Both the position numbers and the translations under genes were made by a program. 64,000 nucleotides of DNA from Paenibacillus polymyxa (lineage in GTDB: Bacteria > Bacillota > Bacilli > Paenibacillales > Paenibacillaceae): the NCBI RefSeq assembly GCF_015710975.1, contig NZ_CP049783.1, positions 1,788,501 through 1,852,500 on the forward strand. The letters run 5' to 3'. Position 1 is the first letter of the stretch. Each line of letters begins with the position of its first letter. The notes under the pieces were generated by a model. It made no database searches. It had not been told where the DNA came from and saw nothing but the letters and a program-made list of their open reading frames with translations. This document shows positions 30,436 through 39,941 of this stretch, in pieces.

Positions 30436-32094
30436 CTAAGCCAGTACACGCAGTCTGCGCAGCACGGCTGCCAGCGGGCGTCCGAGCTTGGGCACTGCCA
30501 CAAGCTCGGCTTCCGTGATCAACCTCAAGCGTGCGAGGCCGATCACGAACACCACGGCGCCTGCTGCTACTCCCAGCAGGCTCTCCGCCGCTGCCGTGGC
30601 ACGACCTCCGGCAGCCCATCCCAAGGCACCCAGCACAGCACTGGTGCCCCACATCGCCGCCCCGGCTGCACCAGCCAAGGCGACAAGCAATGCCGCCGGT
30701 TTGAGTACACTGGCGGACCAGCTCCCGCGCAGCCCCACCAAGCGGGCCAGCAGCGCGATGTTGATCACTGCCGCCAGCAGATAGGCGACAGCCCCCGCAA
30801 TGGCGGCACCAGCCGTGCCTAACTGCGGCACGAGCAGCCAGTTTAGCAGCGCCTTGGCTGCTGCGGCCGCGAGCATCGCCAGAGCTGGCGCACGAACCGC
30901 GCCAAGCCCTTGCAGTAGCGCAGCCGAGATGATGCTGAGCGTGCCTCCTACGGCGGTCAGCGCCATCCAGCGCATCACCGTGCTGCCGGTGTCGTCTGCA
31001 TACAGCATCACATTGACGGGCACGGCCAGCACGATCAAACCTGTCGCAGCGGCTAGTCCCAACAGCCAAAACCAGCGCAGCGATTGCTCGCACTGACGAC
31101 GTGCCAGCTCCGTACCTCCGGTTACCCGAGCCTCAGCCAGCGAGGGTATGAACAATGCCGACAATGTGGTGGCAAACATCATGACCAGCTGTACTAGCGG
31201 AAGCCCCCGGTTGTACACGCCGAAGGCCACCATAACCGCCGTATCGTCCAAGCCCTCTTGCTTTAACAAGCGAGGGACGGTAAATGTATCTACCAGGTTA
31301 ATTAACGGAACGGCCAGCGCTCCAAGGCAAACAGGCAAGGCATAACGTAGCAGCGCCTTTAGCAAAGCGCCGTTGCTTTCCGTTGGGTGAAGCTCACCAG
31401 TCTGGGCTTGCACTGTTGTCATTGCCGTCTCTTGCCGCCTAAGTCTCTTTCTGTGACCTCGCCAATACAACAGCATGATCACCAAGCCCGCTGCTCCGCC
31501 TGCTGCTGAGCCAAACACTGCGCCAGCGGCTATCATATCCGCCCCTGCTCCTTGTGACAGCATGAACAGCAACAATATGATCATCACGCTTACCCGTATC
31601 GCCTGCTCCGTCACTTGGGAAACCGCCGTTGGAATCATATTTTGCAAACCTTGAAAATAGCCTCTCAGTCCCGCCATAACCGGCACGAACAAAAAGGCAA
31701 CCGCTGCCGCCCTCACCGATGGAATGACGTGAGCATTGTCGATCCACTGGCCGATTAGCGGCGCACACGTATACATCAGCAGCCCCAGAATCAGTCCGAA
31801 GATGCCCAATACAAGCGAAGATAGCAGGGCAACACGTTGCCCTGCTGCCCGGTTCCCCACAGCCTCATACTCAGCTACAAATTTGGATACGGCCACCGGG
31901 AATCCAGCAGCTGCAATGGTAATAAACAGCGTATAAAAAGGATAAACCGTATTATAAATGCCAAACACGCCGTCGCCGCCAATATTTTGCAGCGGGATTT
32001 TTTGCAATGTGCCGATCAGCTTGCTTGCTACCGCTGCCATTGTCAAAATGACAGCACCCCGTAGCAGCCGCGAAGCGGCGCGATTTTCCTGCAT
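30436..32094 (-). CDS. spoVB: SpoVB-family membrane flippase (polysaccharide biosynthesis/MATE fold)
   Basis: Member of the MOP superfamily with about 14 membrane helices over 552 residues, related to SpoVB, needed in Bacillus for spore cortex, and to MurJ-type lipid II flippases. The N-terminal GAVILTMAAVASKLIGTLQKIPL and GVFGIYNTVYPFYTLFITIAAAGFPVAVSKF segments are typical. The C-terminal third is very alanine-rich and more GC-rich than its neighbours. Lies between mazG and spoVT as yabM/spoVB do in B. subtilis order. Confidence 0.9.
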   Translation of the reverse strand: MQENRAASRLLRGAVILTMAAVASKLIGTLQKIPLQNIGGDGVFGIYNTVYPFYTLFITIAAAGFPVAVSKFVAEYEAVGNRAAGQRVALLSSLVLGIFGLILGLLMYTCAPLIGQWIDNAHVIPSVRAAAVAFLFVPVMAGLRGYFQGLQNMIPTAVSQVTEQAIRVSVMIILLLFMLSQGAGADMIAAGAVFGSAAGGAAGLVIMLLYWRGHRKRLRRQETAMTTVQAQTGELHPTESNGALLKALLRYALPVCLGALAVPLINLVDTFTVPRLLKQEGLDDTAVMVAFGVYNRGLPLVQLVMMFATTLSALFIPSLAEARVTGGTELARRQCEQSLRWFWLLGLAAATGLIVLAVPVNVMLYADDTGSTVMRWMALTAVGGTLSIISAALLQGLGAVRAPALAMLAAAAAKALLNWLLVPQLGTAGAAIAGAVAYLLAAVINIALLARLVGLRGSWSASVLKPAALLVALAGAAGAAMWGTSAVLGALGWAAGGRATAAAESLLGVAAGAVVFVIGLARLRLITEAELVAVPKLGRPLAAVLRRLRVLA

Positions 32095-32167
32095 TCTCCG
32101 TCTCCACTCCCACCTGGATAAGCATTTTTACGAGTCCTATTATACCGTCTCTTCTCCCGGAAAGAAA

Positions 32168-32222
32168 AAAATCCCTGTACAACGTTGAACGGCTTTGTCC
32201 GTTCTGTACGTCATACAGGGGT
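32168..32222 (-). terminator. rho-independent terminator after spoVT
   Basis: CCCTGTA/TACAGGG outer pairs with an inner AACGG/CCGTT, followed by TTTTTTTC on the minus strand. Confidence 0.85.
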
Positions 32223-32233
32223 GAAACGAGGTG

Positions 32234-32776
32234 TTACTGTTCCATTTGTTTGCCCAGGAAGCCAGCGGCTGTTTCAGCCATCTTGACCTCCATTTCGGAC
32301 ATTTTTACATTTTCATCCTTGTTCAACAATATAACAGATCCGATGGGATCACCACCCGAAACAATGGGAGCCGTCACAAAGGACGAGAGTGTTTCTTCGT
32401 GGTCTCGCGTCAGCTCATAAGAGCCGCTGGCTGTCTCCAGCACAGTCTTGCGATTATCCATGCTACCTTCGATAATGCTACCGATTTGCTTGTCCAAAAA
32501 CTCTTTTTTCGAGCCTCCAGCCACCGTAATAATGGTGTCACGATCGGTAATCATCGTAATATGGCCTGTGCTTTCAAACAGGGACTCAGCATATTCTTTG
32601 GCGAAATCACCAAGTTCACCAATGGGTGAATACTTTTTCAAAATGACTTCTCCGTCACGATCCACAAAAATCTCAAGCGGATCTCCTTCACGAATTCTCA
32701 AGGTGCGGCGAATCTCCTTTGGAATAACTACCCGCCCAAGATCATCAATACGGCGAACTATACCAGTAGCTTTCAT
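32234..32776 (-). CDS. spoVT: stage V sporulation protein T, AbrB-type regulator
   Basis: Forespore transcription factor that modulates sigma-G genes. The 180 residues consist of an AbrB swapped-hairpin domain at 1-50 (MKATGIVRRIDDLGRVVIPKEIRRTLRIREGDPLEI) and a GAF-like C-terminal domain. Length matches SpoVT (178 in B. subtilis). A sigma-G-like promoter lies upstream, and the gene sits next to spoVB. Confidence 0.97.
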   Translation of the reverse strand: MKATGIVRRIDDLGRVVIPKEIRRTLRIREGDPLEIFVDRDGEVILKKYSPIGELGDFAKEYAESLFESTGHITMITDRDTIITVAGGSKKEFLDKQIGSIIEGSMDNRKTVLETASGSYELTRDHEETLSSFVTAPIVSGGDPIGSVILLNKDENVKMSEMEVKMAETAAGFLGKQMEQ

Positions 32777-32905
32777 TTCACATGTTGCCCCACTTTCTCA
32801 AGAAGAATTTAGTAAACTACTGACGGTATCGAAAGACGCTTCCACTCCCCCAGAAGCGGTCACGAAGAACGTCGCGGTCATGGTGTTTATGGTGATATCT
32901 GACCA

Positions 32906-32935
32906 TAGTATTCATCTGTTCCCAATTCCTTATGC
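32906..32935 (-). promoter_or_regulatory. candidate sigma-G promoter of spoVT
   Basis: Minus strand -35 GCATA (32931-32935), 18-base spacer and -10 AATACTA (32906-32912; one mismatch to CATACTA). Confidence 0.35.
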
Positions 32936-32943
32936 ATGTTCAG

Positions 32944-34061
32944 TTATTTACCTTCGTTTGCAACTCCATCTTTGGCTGTTCCAGCCTTGCTATCGCCCGT
33001 ACCGCTTGTTGTTCCGCTCGGTGTAGTTGTGCTGCCCGCACCGGACGTTGCACCACTTTTCTCTTGCGTAGCAGGTGCCTTCGGCAGATTGATTTTCAAA
33101 TCAAGCTTCGCCAAATCATTTTCGGTAAAGTTTTGGATACTTTCCCCAGCCAATTTATTTTTCAGGGCAGCCTTCTCGTTGTCCTTCAATTTATCAAATG
33201 TTGGATCATTGCGGGACTCCACTTTGATCACGTGATATCCGTATTCTGTTTCCACAGGCTCACCAATTTTGTTAATCGGTTGAGTTTCGGCAGCCTCTTT
33301 AAAAGCAGGTACCCATTGTGCTACGGACGCATTCTCATACAGCCCCCATTAGATGCGGAACCTGGGTCTTCCGAATACTTCTTGGCAATCGTCGCAAAAT
33401 CCGCTCCACCGTCCAGCTTCGCCTTTACTTCTTTGGCCAGCTTGAGAGTAGCCTCTTTTGTACGCTGTTTCTTTGTTTTTGGATCTTCGAAATTAATCAA
33501 TACATGGCGCACGGTTGCTGTCGTGAATTGATCTTTATTTTTCTCAAATTCCTGTTTCAGCTGATCATCCGTTACTTTATTGGTTTCGCTGTTGATTACC
33601 GTCATGACACGCGTAAAGTAATCTTTCACACCTTGTTCGGTCAGCTTCTGATCACTCAGAAATGTCTTAAACTTATCTTCACCAACCGACTTTTTATACT
33701 GCTCCAACTGCTCGTTTCCTTGTTTGGCGCCCTCTTCCTTGGCTTTATCGTCCGCTTTAGCCGCCAAAAGCTTGTACACTACTTCCTGCTTTACAATTTG
33801 CTCACGTACCTGATCAGAAGCTAAAGCAGCCTCATACTCTGGGTACAGAAATTTCATCATGCTGATTTCTTGGTTGAACTCATTTTCGGTAATCGTTCCA
33901 CCCTTATAGGTCACGACAACCTTGCTGTTGTCTTTCGGCTCATCCTTGACCTTATTCTCATCCGCTTGCTTTGTACATGCTGCCAGCACCGATATAGCTA
34001 GCAACGCTGCCATGCCCAAGGAGAGCATTCTCCAAGGTTTTCTTTTATTTAGTTGTGGCAT
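32944..34061 (-). pseudogene. prsA: PrsA-type foldase lipoprotein, broken by a one-base deletion near 33345
   Basis: Extracellular peptidyl-prolyl isomerase that folds secreted proteins. ATG 34061 opens a signal peptide with lipobox LAAC (lipidated C29), followed by a SurA-like helical part and a parvulin domain beginning RHVLINFEDPKTKKQR. The frame breaks in SEDPGSASNGG, where a C5 run (33344-33348) should be six to read on through LYENASVAQWVPAF. The remainder (EYGYHVIKVESRNDPTFDKLK) is intact in the next frame, and the Ser/Thr/Gly-rich tail ends at 32944. Restored length is 372 residues. Start overlaps the mfd stop by 17 bases. Confidence 0.88.
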
Positions 34062-37000
34062 TTTGCAGTTCCTCCTTCAATGTGAATGCTTCTTTCAATG
34101 CACTCAAAAATTGCTCCAGCAGTTCTAGCAACTGTGGATCATTTAGACCTTTGCCCTTTATGCGTGCGCTCATAGAAGTGCCCTGTTCAAATTGTACACG
34201 TCTTTCAAAGCGATTGCCAATCTCGGCAAGTTTGGCTGTCTGAACCGCGTGCTGACGACCTTCATGGAATTTCAGCACTATATTGTCATCCCGCTGCACA
34301 ATGGACTCGATTCCATACATCCGTCCATATACTTTAAGACGAGCAACGGCAAGCAAATGACGAACAGCCTCTGGCAGATCGCCAAATCGGTCGACCAGTT
34401 CGTCCTCCAGTTCGGAAGCCTCATCAAAGGTACTGACCGCTGCAACCTTCTTATAAATCTCAATCTTCTGGATGCTGTCATAAATATAGTCTCCCGGCAG
34501 GTAAGCATCGACACCCAAATCAATCGATGTACTCCAATTCCGGTTGGATTGATCCTCTTCTCCAAGCACACTGACTTTACGTTTGTTGATTTCCTCAGCC
34601 AGCATTTGCGAGTAAAGGTCAAAACCAACGGAAGCGATGAATCCGTGCTGCTCGGCGCCAAGTAAGTTACCCGCTCCGCGGATGGACAAATCACGCATTG
34701 CAATCTTGAACCCAGAACCCAACTCCGTAAATTCTTTGATAGACTGAAGCCGCTTCTCCGCCACCTCTGTAAGCACCTTATCTCGCTGGTACGTGAAATA
34801 AGCATAGGCAATCCGATTGGAACGGCCTACACGCCCACGCAGCTGATAAAGCTGGGAAAGCCCCATTTTATCAGCATCATGCACAATGAGTGTATTCACA
34901 TTGGGGATATCCACACCGGTTTCGATAATGCTCGTGCTAACCAGTACATCATATTCACCATCTAGGAAATCCAAAATGGTTTTCTCCAGTTCCGTTTCAG
35001 ACATCTGTCCGTGACCTACGCCCACCTTGGCGTCTGGGACAAGTGCATTGATCTCGGCAGCCATCTCCTGAATCCCCTGTACGCGATTATACAGGTAGTA
35101 CACCTGTCCTCCACGTGCCATCTCGCGTTCAATGGCCTCGCGAACTAGAGTCTGGCTATGCTCAACTACATAGGTCTGCACTGGAAAACGGTTTTCTGGT
35201 GGCGTCTCAATAACTGACAAATCACGTACACCCAGCATGGACATATGCAGCGTACGGGGAATAGGTGTAGCCGTTAGTGTCAACACGTCTACATTCGTTT
35301 TCAGTTTTTTCAGCTTTTCTTTGTGCGTTACGCCAAAACGTTGCTCTTCATCGACAATAAGCAGCCCGAGATCCTTGAACACCAGATCCTGGGAAAGTAG
35401 ACGGTGAGTACCAATGACAATATCCACCGTACCTTGTCGAACTCCCTTGGTCGTCTCATTCTGCTCTTTGCGCGAGCGGAAACGGCTCAATACCTGAATA
35501 TTAAACGGATACCCGGAAAAGCGCTCACGGAAAGTCTCATAGTGCTGTTGTGCCAAAATCGTCGTCGGTACCAACACAGCCACTTGTTTGCCCTCAATAG
35601 CAGACTTAAAAGCAGCACGAATAGCCACCTCAGTCTTGCCGTAGCCTACGTCACCGCACAGCAAACGATCCATCGGACGACTCTGCTCCATGTCCTTTTT
35701 AATTTCTTCAATAGCCCGAATCTGGTCACGTGTCTCATCATACGGGAACATATCCTCAAATTCCTGCTGTTCTGGTGAATCCTTTTCAAAAGCAAAGCCT
35801 GGTGCTGACTGTCTTTCCGCATATAGCTTGATCAAGTCATCTGCGATGTCCTGAACCGAACTGCGCACCTTACTTTTAACACGTGTCCACTCATTGCCGC
35901 CCAGTTTGTAAATCTTGGGTTCTTTGTCCTCGGAGCCCACATACTTCTGAATCAGATCAATTTGTTCAATCGGTACAGACAGCTTATCTCCGCCCGCATA
36001 GAGGATATGCATGTAATCCTTATGGATACCGCCAACCTCCAGCGTACCGATTCCCATGTACTTCCCGATTCCGTGATTTTGGTGTACGACATAATCGCCC
36101 ACCTTCAGCTCGCTATAGCTCTTAATCCGCTCTGCATTGTCTACATGTCGCCCCTGCTTACGTGCTTTCCGCTGCTTCTGGGAGAACATCTCACCCTCGG
36201 TAATCACCGCCAGATGAATAGACGGCATCTCAAAACCGCTTTGCAGATTACCAATCGCCATCGTCGGCTCATCAATACCATAGTCTTGAAGCACTCGCCG
36301 CATCCGATCCAGACGTTCATCTCCGCTCGCCAGCATCATAACCTGTGTGCCTGCCTTGCGCCAACGATCCATCTCTGCCTTAAGTACATTCATTTGACCG
36401 TGGAAATCCTGCATGCCACGGCAGATGAAATTCAAAATATTTTGCGGCTGTGTATGCGGAACCTGGCGAAGAAAGATCGACAGGAACAGCGTTTGAAATC
36501 TCCGATTATACAGCAGATTATCCGAGTTATCCGATAGCTCCAGTTGCGGTAGAGTTTTACCGTTTTGAAGCAAATGCAAATTCCATTCAGACTCATCCCG
36601 CTCTAGCTGCCTGGCTGTTTCTAGCATCCGTGCTGGTTCATCAATGATTAGAATCGTATCTTCCGGCATATAATCAGCCAAGGTTTTGCGTTCAGGATAC
36701 AGCAGGGAGATATATTTATAGATTTCGTCAAAATACACATGCTCCCGCAGCAGCTCAATTTCACGATGAATTTCCTCTTTCAGATGCTGCTTAGCCTGAC
36801 GATCTGTCATTTTGTCCAGCTGTTCCTCCAACAACAGAGCAGCGGCATCAGCAGCTTGATCCATACGCTGGTGGCTTGCAATAACTTCCTTACATGGCGT
36901 TACAGTAACTTCCTGTACCTTTTCCACCGAACGCTGATCTTGCGGATCAAACATACGGATGGAGTCAATTTCATCATCAAACAACTCCACACGATAGCCC

Positions 37001-37581
37001 CATCGGGTTGTCATTGGATAAAAATCAACAATTCCCCCGCGTACACTCATCTCCCCGCGGGATTCAACACGCTCTACACGCTGGTATCCCATCTCCACCA
37101 TATGCAGCAAAAATGCTTCCAGCTGAATCGTTTCTCCCTCTTTCAGCTCAACACGAGCCTCACGCCATGTTTCCGGGATTGGTAGTAGACGCCGGACTCC
37201 AGAAAACGGCACGACAACAACCCCACGAAAACCCTGGGCACATCGGATCAATACATCAATTCGTTGGGATAACGTCTCTGGACTGGATATGGCTGCTTCA
37301 GCAGCTACCAACTCGTTAGCTGGATACAATAAAACCTGATCAGGAGAAAGCGCTTCCTGCAAATCATCTGCTATCTTTTGAGCGGCAAACATATTGTGCG
37401 TCATGACCATCAACGGTCGTCCAGTATCTTCAGCAAGTGCGGCCATCAGTACCTGTCTTGAAGAGCCTGACAAGCCTGATATCAGCTGTTCCTTCATGCC
37501 TGAGGATATACCTGCCGCAATGGATGCATAATCAGCATCCTTCGTAAAAGCCTGAATAAGTGCTTGTAACAAAAAAGGCAC
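34045..37581 (-). CDS. mfd: transcription-repair coupling factor
   Basis: Removes RNA polymerase stalled at DNA lesions and recruits UvrABC. The 1178 residues follow the family order: UvrB-like N-terminal region, an RNA polymerase-interaction domain around 480-580 (LKVGDYVVHQNHGIGKYMGI), then a RecG-like helicase with Walker A GDVGYGKTE, DEEQRF and the TATPIPRTLHMSM motif, and a C-terminal TRCF domain. Located between fin and the prsA-like foldase; B. subtilis has fin-mfd in the same order. Confidence 0.97.
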   Translation of the reverse strand: MPFLLQALIQAFTKDADYASIAAGISSGMKEQLISGLSGSSRQVLMAALAEDTGRPLMVMTHNMFAAQKIADDLQEALSPDQVLLYPANELVAAEAAISSPETLSQRIDVLIRCAQGFRGVVVVPFSGVRRLLPIPETWREARVELKEGETIQLEAFLLHMVEMGYQRVERVESRGEMSVRGGIVDFYPMTTRWGYRVELFDDEIDSIRMFDPQDQRSVEKVQEVTVTPCKEVIASHQRMDQAADAAALLLEEQLDKMTDRQAKQHLKEEIHREIELLREHVYFDEIYKYISLLYPERKTLADYMPEDTILIIDEPARMLETARQLERDESEWNLHLLQNGKTLPQLELSDNSDNLLYNRRFQTLFLSIFLRQVPHTQPQNILNFICRGMQDFHGQMNVLKAEMDRWRKAGTQVMMLASGDERLDRMRRVLQDYGIDEPTMAIGNLQSGFEMPSIHLAVITEGEMFSQKQRKARKQGRHVDNAERIKSYSELKVGDYVVHQNHGIGKYMGIGTLEVGGIHKDYMHILYAGGDKLSVPIEQIDLIQKYVGSEDKEPKIYKLGGNEWTRVKSKVRSSVQDIADDLIKLYAERQSAPGFAFEKDSPEQQEFEDMFPYDETRDQIRAIEEIKKDMEQSRPMDRLLCGDVGYGKTEVAIRAAFKSAIEGKQVAVLVPTTILAQQHYETFRERFSGYPFNIQVLSRFRSRKEQNETTKGVRQGTVDIVIGTHRLLSQDLVFKDLGLLIVDEEQRFGVTHKEKLKKLKTNVDVLTLTATPIPRTLHMSMLGVRDLSVIETPPENRFPVQTYVVEHSQTLVREAIEREMARGGQVYYLYNRVQGIQEMAAEINALVPDAKVGVGHGQMSETELEKTILDFLDGEYDVLVSTSIIETGVDIPNVNTLIVHDADKMGLSQLYQLRGRVGRSNRIAYAYFTYQRDKVLTEVAEKRLQSIKEFTELGSGFKIAMRDLSIRGAGNLLGAEQHGFIASVGFDLYSQMLAEEINKRKVSVLGEEDQSNRNWSTSIDLGVDAYLPGDYIYDSIQKIEIYKKVAAVSTFDEASELEDELVDRFGDLPEAVRHLLAVARLKVYGRMYGIESIVQRDDNIVLKFHEGRQHAVQTAKLAEIGNRFERRVQFEQGTSMSARIKGKGLNDPQLLELLEQFLSALKEAFTLKEELQNATTK

Positions 37582-37612
37582 CCCTTTATGCTTATAAATA
37601 GTTACATGTAAA

Positions 37613-37650
37613 CCGAAAAAGAAGCCTCAGCAATGCTGCCAAGGCTCCAT
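37613..37650 (-). terminator. rho-independent terminator after fin
   Basis: GAGCCTTGGCAGC pairs with GCTGAGGCTTC and is followed on the minus strand by TTTTTCGG. Confidence 0.7.
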
Positions 37651-37706
37651 AAGCGGAACTACCGCTTCACCTCTCAAGCTGGTACATCAGACCAGTTGAA
37701 TACCTG

Positions 37707-37937
37707 TTATTGGAGCGGGTTTACGAGCAGACTCAGCTCCGGATTATTCTCCAGTGCCTGACTGCAATGCTCGCAAATGACTTTAACAGTCACTTCACCA
37801 CCCGAATTATACGCTATTATATCTCTACGTTCAGCAGGGGTCAAGGAATGGAAGCCCAACCTTTCTTCGGTTATTACAGCGGAGTCAATTCGCCCTAAGA
37901 AAGTTCGACAATGTCTGCATACATAATTAACAACCAT
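37707..37937 (-). CDS. fin: anti-sigma-F factor Fin
   Basis: In Bacillus Fin (YabK) shuts off sigma-F in the forespore as sigma-G takes over. The 76-residue protein has two CxxC pairs, VCRHCRT near the N-terminus and ICEHCSQ near residue 55, consistent with a zinc fold. A stem CTGAAAG/CTTTCAG lies directly upstream of its GGAGG ribosome site. Placed between pth and mfd as in B. subtilis. Confidence 0.93.
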   Translation of the reverse strand: MVVNYVCRHCRTFLGRIDSAVITEERLGFHSLTPAERRDIIAYNSGGEVTVKVICEHCSQALENNPELSLLVNPLQ

Positions 37938-38024
37938 GTAATGTATATGCCTCCTGAAAGTTTTCTACACCTTTCAGTATGTCCAACAATCTTCCATTTA
38001 AGCCCGTCTACCTAACATCAGAAC

Positions 38025-38585
38025 CTACTTGTTGAATTCAGCCATCGTCCGCTCAAACGGATGATTCAAGCTGTATTCTAAAGCGTTGCACGTATCTTCT
38101 ATCATTCCGGTCAATAGTTCCTTTTCCTTCTTTGGAAAGGTGCCCAGAACATAATCGACAATAGCATGTCCAGGCTCTGGACGGGAAATGCCCATACGAA
38201 TCCGGTTGAAGGACTGCGTCTCTGTATGCTGAATGATCGATTTAATGCCATTATGACCGCCTGCGCTACCTTGATAACGCAGTCTTATTTTACCGACCTC
38301 TGTATCCAGATCATCGTACACGACAATCAGATCTTCCATATCGGCCTTATAGTAGTCCATATATGCACGTAGAGACTCGCCTGAGAGATTCATATATGTC
38401 ATAGGCTTAATCAGTACCGTTTTCACGCCACCAATGTGACCCTCACCAATCAACGCCTTACATTTGCTTTGGGTAATCTGGATATTATGACGTGAGGCAA
38501 GTGCATCTAAGGCCATAAATCCGACATTATGTCTCGTTTTCTCGTATTGGGGACCGGGGTTGCCCAATCCTACAATCCACTTCAT
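38025..38585 (-). CDS. pth: peptidyl-tRNA hydrolase
   Basis: Releases tRNA from aborted peptidyl-tRNA. The 186 residues start at ATG 38585 (MKWIVGLGNPGPQYEKTRHNVGF) with the catalytic histidine in RHNVG near residue 20, plus VYDDLDTEVGKIRLR and GSAGGHNGIKS. An in-frame GTG four codons upstream has no room for a ribosome site. Bacillus names it spoVC. Located next to fin. Confidence 0.96.
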   Translation of the reverse strand: MKWIVGLGNPGPQYEKTRHNVGFMALDALASRHNIQITQSKCKALIGEGHIGGVKTVLIKPMTYMNLSGESLRAYMDYYKADMEDLIVVYDDLDTEVGKIRLRYQGSAGGHNGIKSIIQHTETQSFNRIRMGISRPEPGHAIVDYVLGTFPKKEKELLTGMIEDTCNALEYSLNHPFERTMAEFNK

Positions 38586-38659
38586 TAACCTTGACACCCT
38601 CTTTCGAAGTCTTGATTTTTGGTAAAATAGTTGTAGTGAACAGGAAGGTGCGTGCCGAT

Positions 38660-38860
38660 ATGCTCAATCAAGGTGATATCCTCTTATATGACAGCCATTT
38701 TCTATATCATTTAAAACATTCCGTTCCTGTCCAAATTTATGACGGGAATGTACATGTTCAAATTGGCATCGTTGCGCGTTTTAATGAGCATTTCGTCGAA
38801 ATCGAGGACACACTATACAATCGTCAACGCTTCACATTCATATCTCGGCCAGGCTTTTAG
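38660..38860 (+). CDS. hypothetical 66-residue protein, plus-strand orphan gene
   Basis: I do not recognise the family. The gene lies on the plus strand between prs and pth, where B. subtilis has ctc, facing the minus-strand neighbours. The ATG at 38660 has GGAAGGTG about 9 bases upstream and an extended -10 TGGTAAAAT at 38620-38628. The protein (MLNQGDILLYDSH, VQIGIVARFNEHFVEIEDTLYNRQRFTFISRPGF) has no signal peptide or membrane helix and resembles a small beta-rich protein. A strong terminator follows, reading plus. Promoter, ribosome site and terminator together make it a credible gene. Confidence 0.75.
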   Translation: MLNQGDILLYDSHFLYHLKHSVPVQIYDGNVHVQIGIVARFNEHFVEIEDTLYNRQRFTFISRPGF

Positions 38861-38874
38861 CCTGACATGCTGAT

Positions 38875-38915
38875 AGGGGTTACCTTTTCCATATGGAAAA
38901 AGCAACCCCTTTTTT
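38875..38915 (+). terminator. rho-independent terminator of the orphan gene
   Basis: AGGGGTT/AACCCCT outer stem with a TTTTCC/GGAAAA inner stem, followed by a T7 run on the plus strand. The minus strand lacks a comparable T-run; prs ends just beyond it, so it may still help insulate prs. Confidence 0.85.
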
Positions 38916-38928
38916 AATGAGCCAGCGC

Positions 38929-39882
38929 TTATTCGATTTCAAACAGTTTGCTGATCGACAATTCTTCATGCACACGGATGATGGCTTCTCCCATTAATGG
39001 AGCCACAGACAGTACCTTCAGCTTGCTTGTCGGATTTGGGTGAACGATCGGGATCGTATCCGTCACAACCACCTCTTTTAATGGCGAATTCTCCAGTCTT
39101 TCCATCGCAGGACCGGACAGCACGGCATGTGTGCAACATGCATACACATCTTTTACGCCGCCTTCTTTAAGCGCATTTGCACCCAATACAATCGTTCCGG
39201 CTGTATCAATGATATCATCAATTAAAATAGCCGTCTTACCCTCAATGTTCCCGATGATATTCATCACTTCACTGACATTTGGCTCTGGACGACGCTTATC
39301 AATAATAGCGAGCGGCGCACTCAGGAAGTCCGCCAGCTTGCGCGCACGAACAACCCCACCATGATCGGGTGAAACGACAATCGGGTTCTCAATTTGCTTG
39401 GAACGGAAATATTGGGCCAGAATTGGCGCTCCCAGCATATGATCAACTGGAATATCAAAGAATCCCTGAATCTGCATCGCATGCAAATCCATACTGATTA
39501 CGCGGTGAGCCCCCGCCTTTTCAATCAAGTTAGCGACAAGTTTCGCCGTGATTGGATCACGCGAACGAGCCTTACGATCCTGACGAGCATAACCGTAATA
39601 TGGCATAACAACATTGATACTTTTGGCAGAAGCGCGTTTAAGTGCATCAATCATAACCAATAACTCCATCAAGTTGTCGTTAACTGGCAGACAAGTGGAC
39701 TGTACAATATACACATGGCAGCCGCGAACACTTTCCGACAGCTTAACCTGAATTTCACCGTCACTAAACGATGTGGTATGGGATTCCCCCATTGGGATTC
39801 CGATGTAGTCCGCAATCTGGTGGGCTAACTTCGGATTGGAGTTACAAGTAAATATTTTGAGTTTGGAATCGCAATAAGTCAT
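38929..39882 (-). CDS. prs: ribose-phosphate pyrophosphokinase
   Basis: Makes PRPP for purine, pyrimidine, histidine and NAD synthesis. The 317 residues start at ATG 39882 ([20 protein letters not shown]), with GGAGGG nine bases upstream. It has the [15 protein letters not shown] flexible loop, the [13 protein letters not shown] segment, and the PRPP-binding [12 protein letters not shown]. It follows glmU closely, as in Bacillus. Confidence 0.96.
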   Translation of the reverse strand: MTYCDSKLKIFTCNSNPKLAHQIADYIGIPMGESHTTSFSDGEIQVKLSESVRGCHVYIVQSTCLPVNDNLMELLVMIDALKRASAKSINVVMPYYGYARQDRKARSRDPITAKLVANLIEKAGAHRVISMDLHAMQIQGFFDIPVDHMLGAPILAQYFRSKQIENPIVVSPDHGGVVRARKLADFLSAPLAIIDKRRPEPNVSEVMNIIGNIEGKTAILIDDIIDTAGTIVLGANALKEGGVKDVYACCTHAVLSGPAMERLENSPLKEVVVTDTIPIVHPNPTSKLKVLSVAPLMGEAIIRVHEELSISKLFEIE

Positions 39883-39941
39883 TAATAGAAACCCTCCGTG
39901 CTGGTTCATTCATTACAGATTCAACCGCTTGCTGATTAAGG

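Noticed and set aside
30299..31093. 264-codon minus-strand frame rich in Arg, Cys and Gly
   Set aside because: Out-of-frame reading of the GC-rich end of spoVB; composition is that of a shifted frame.
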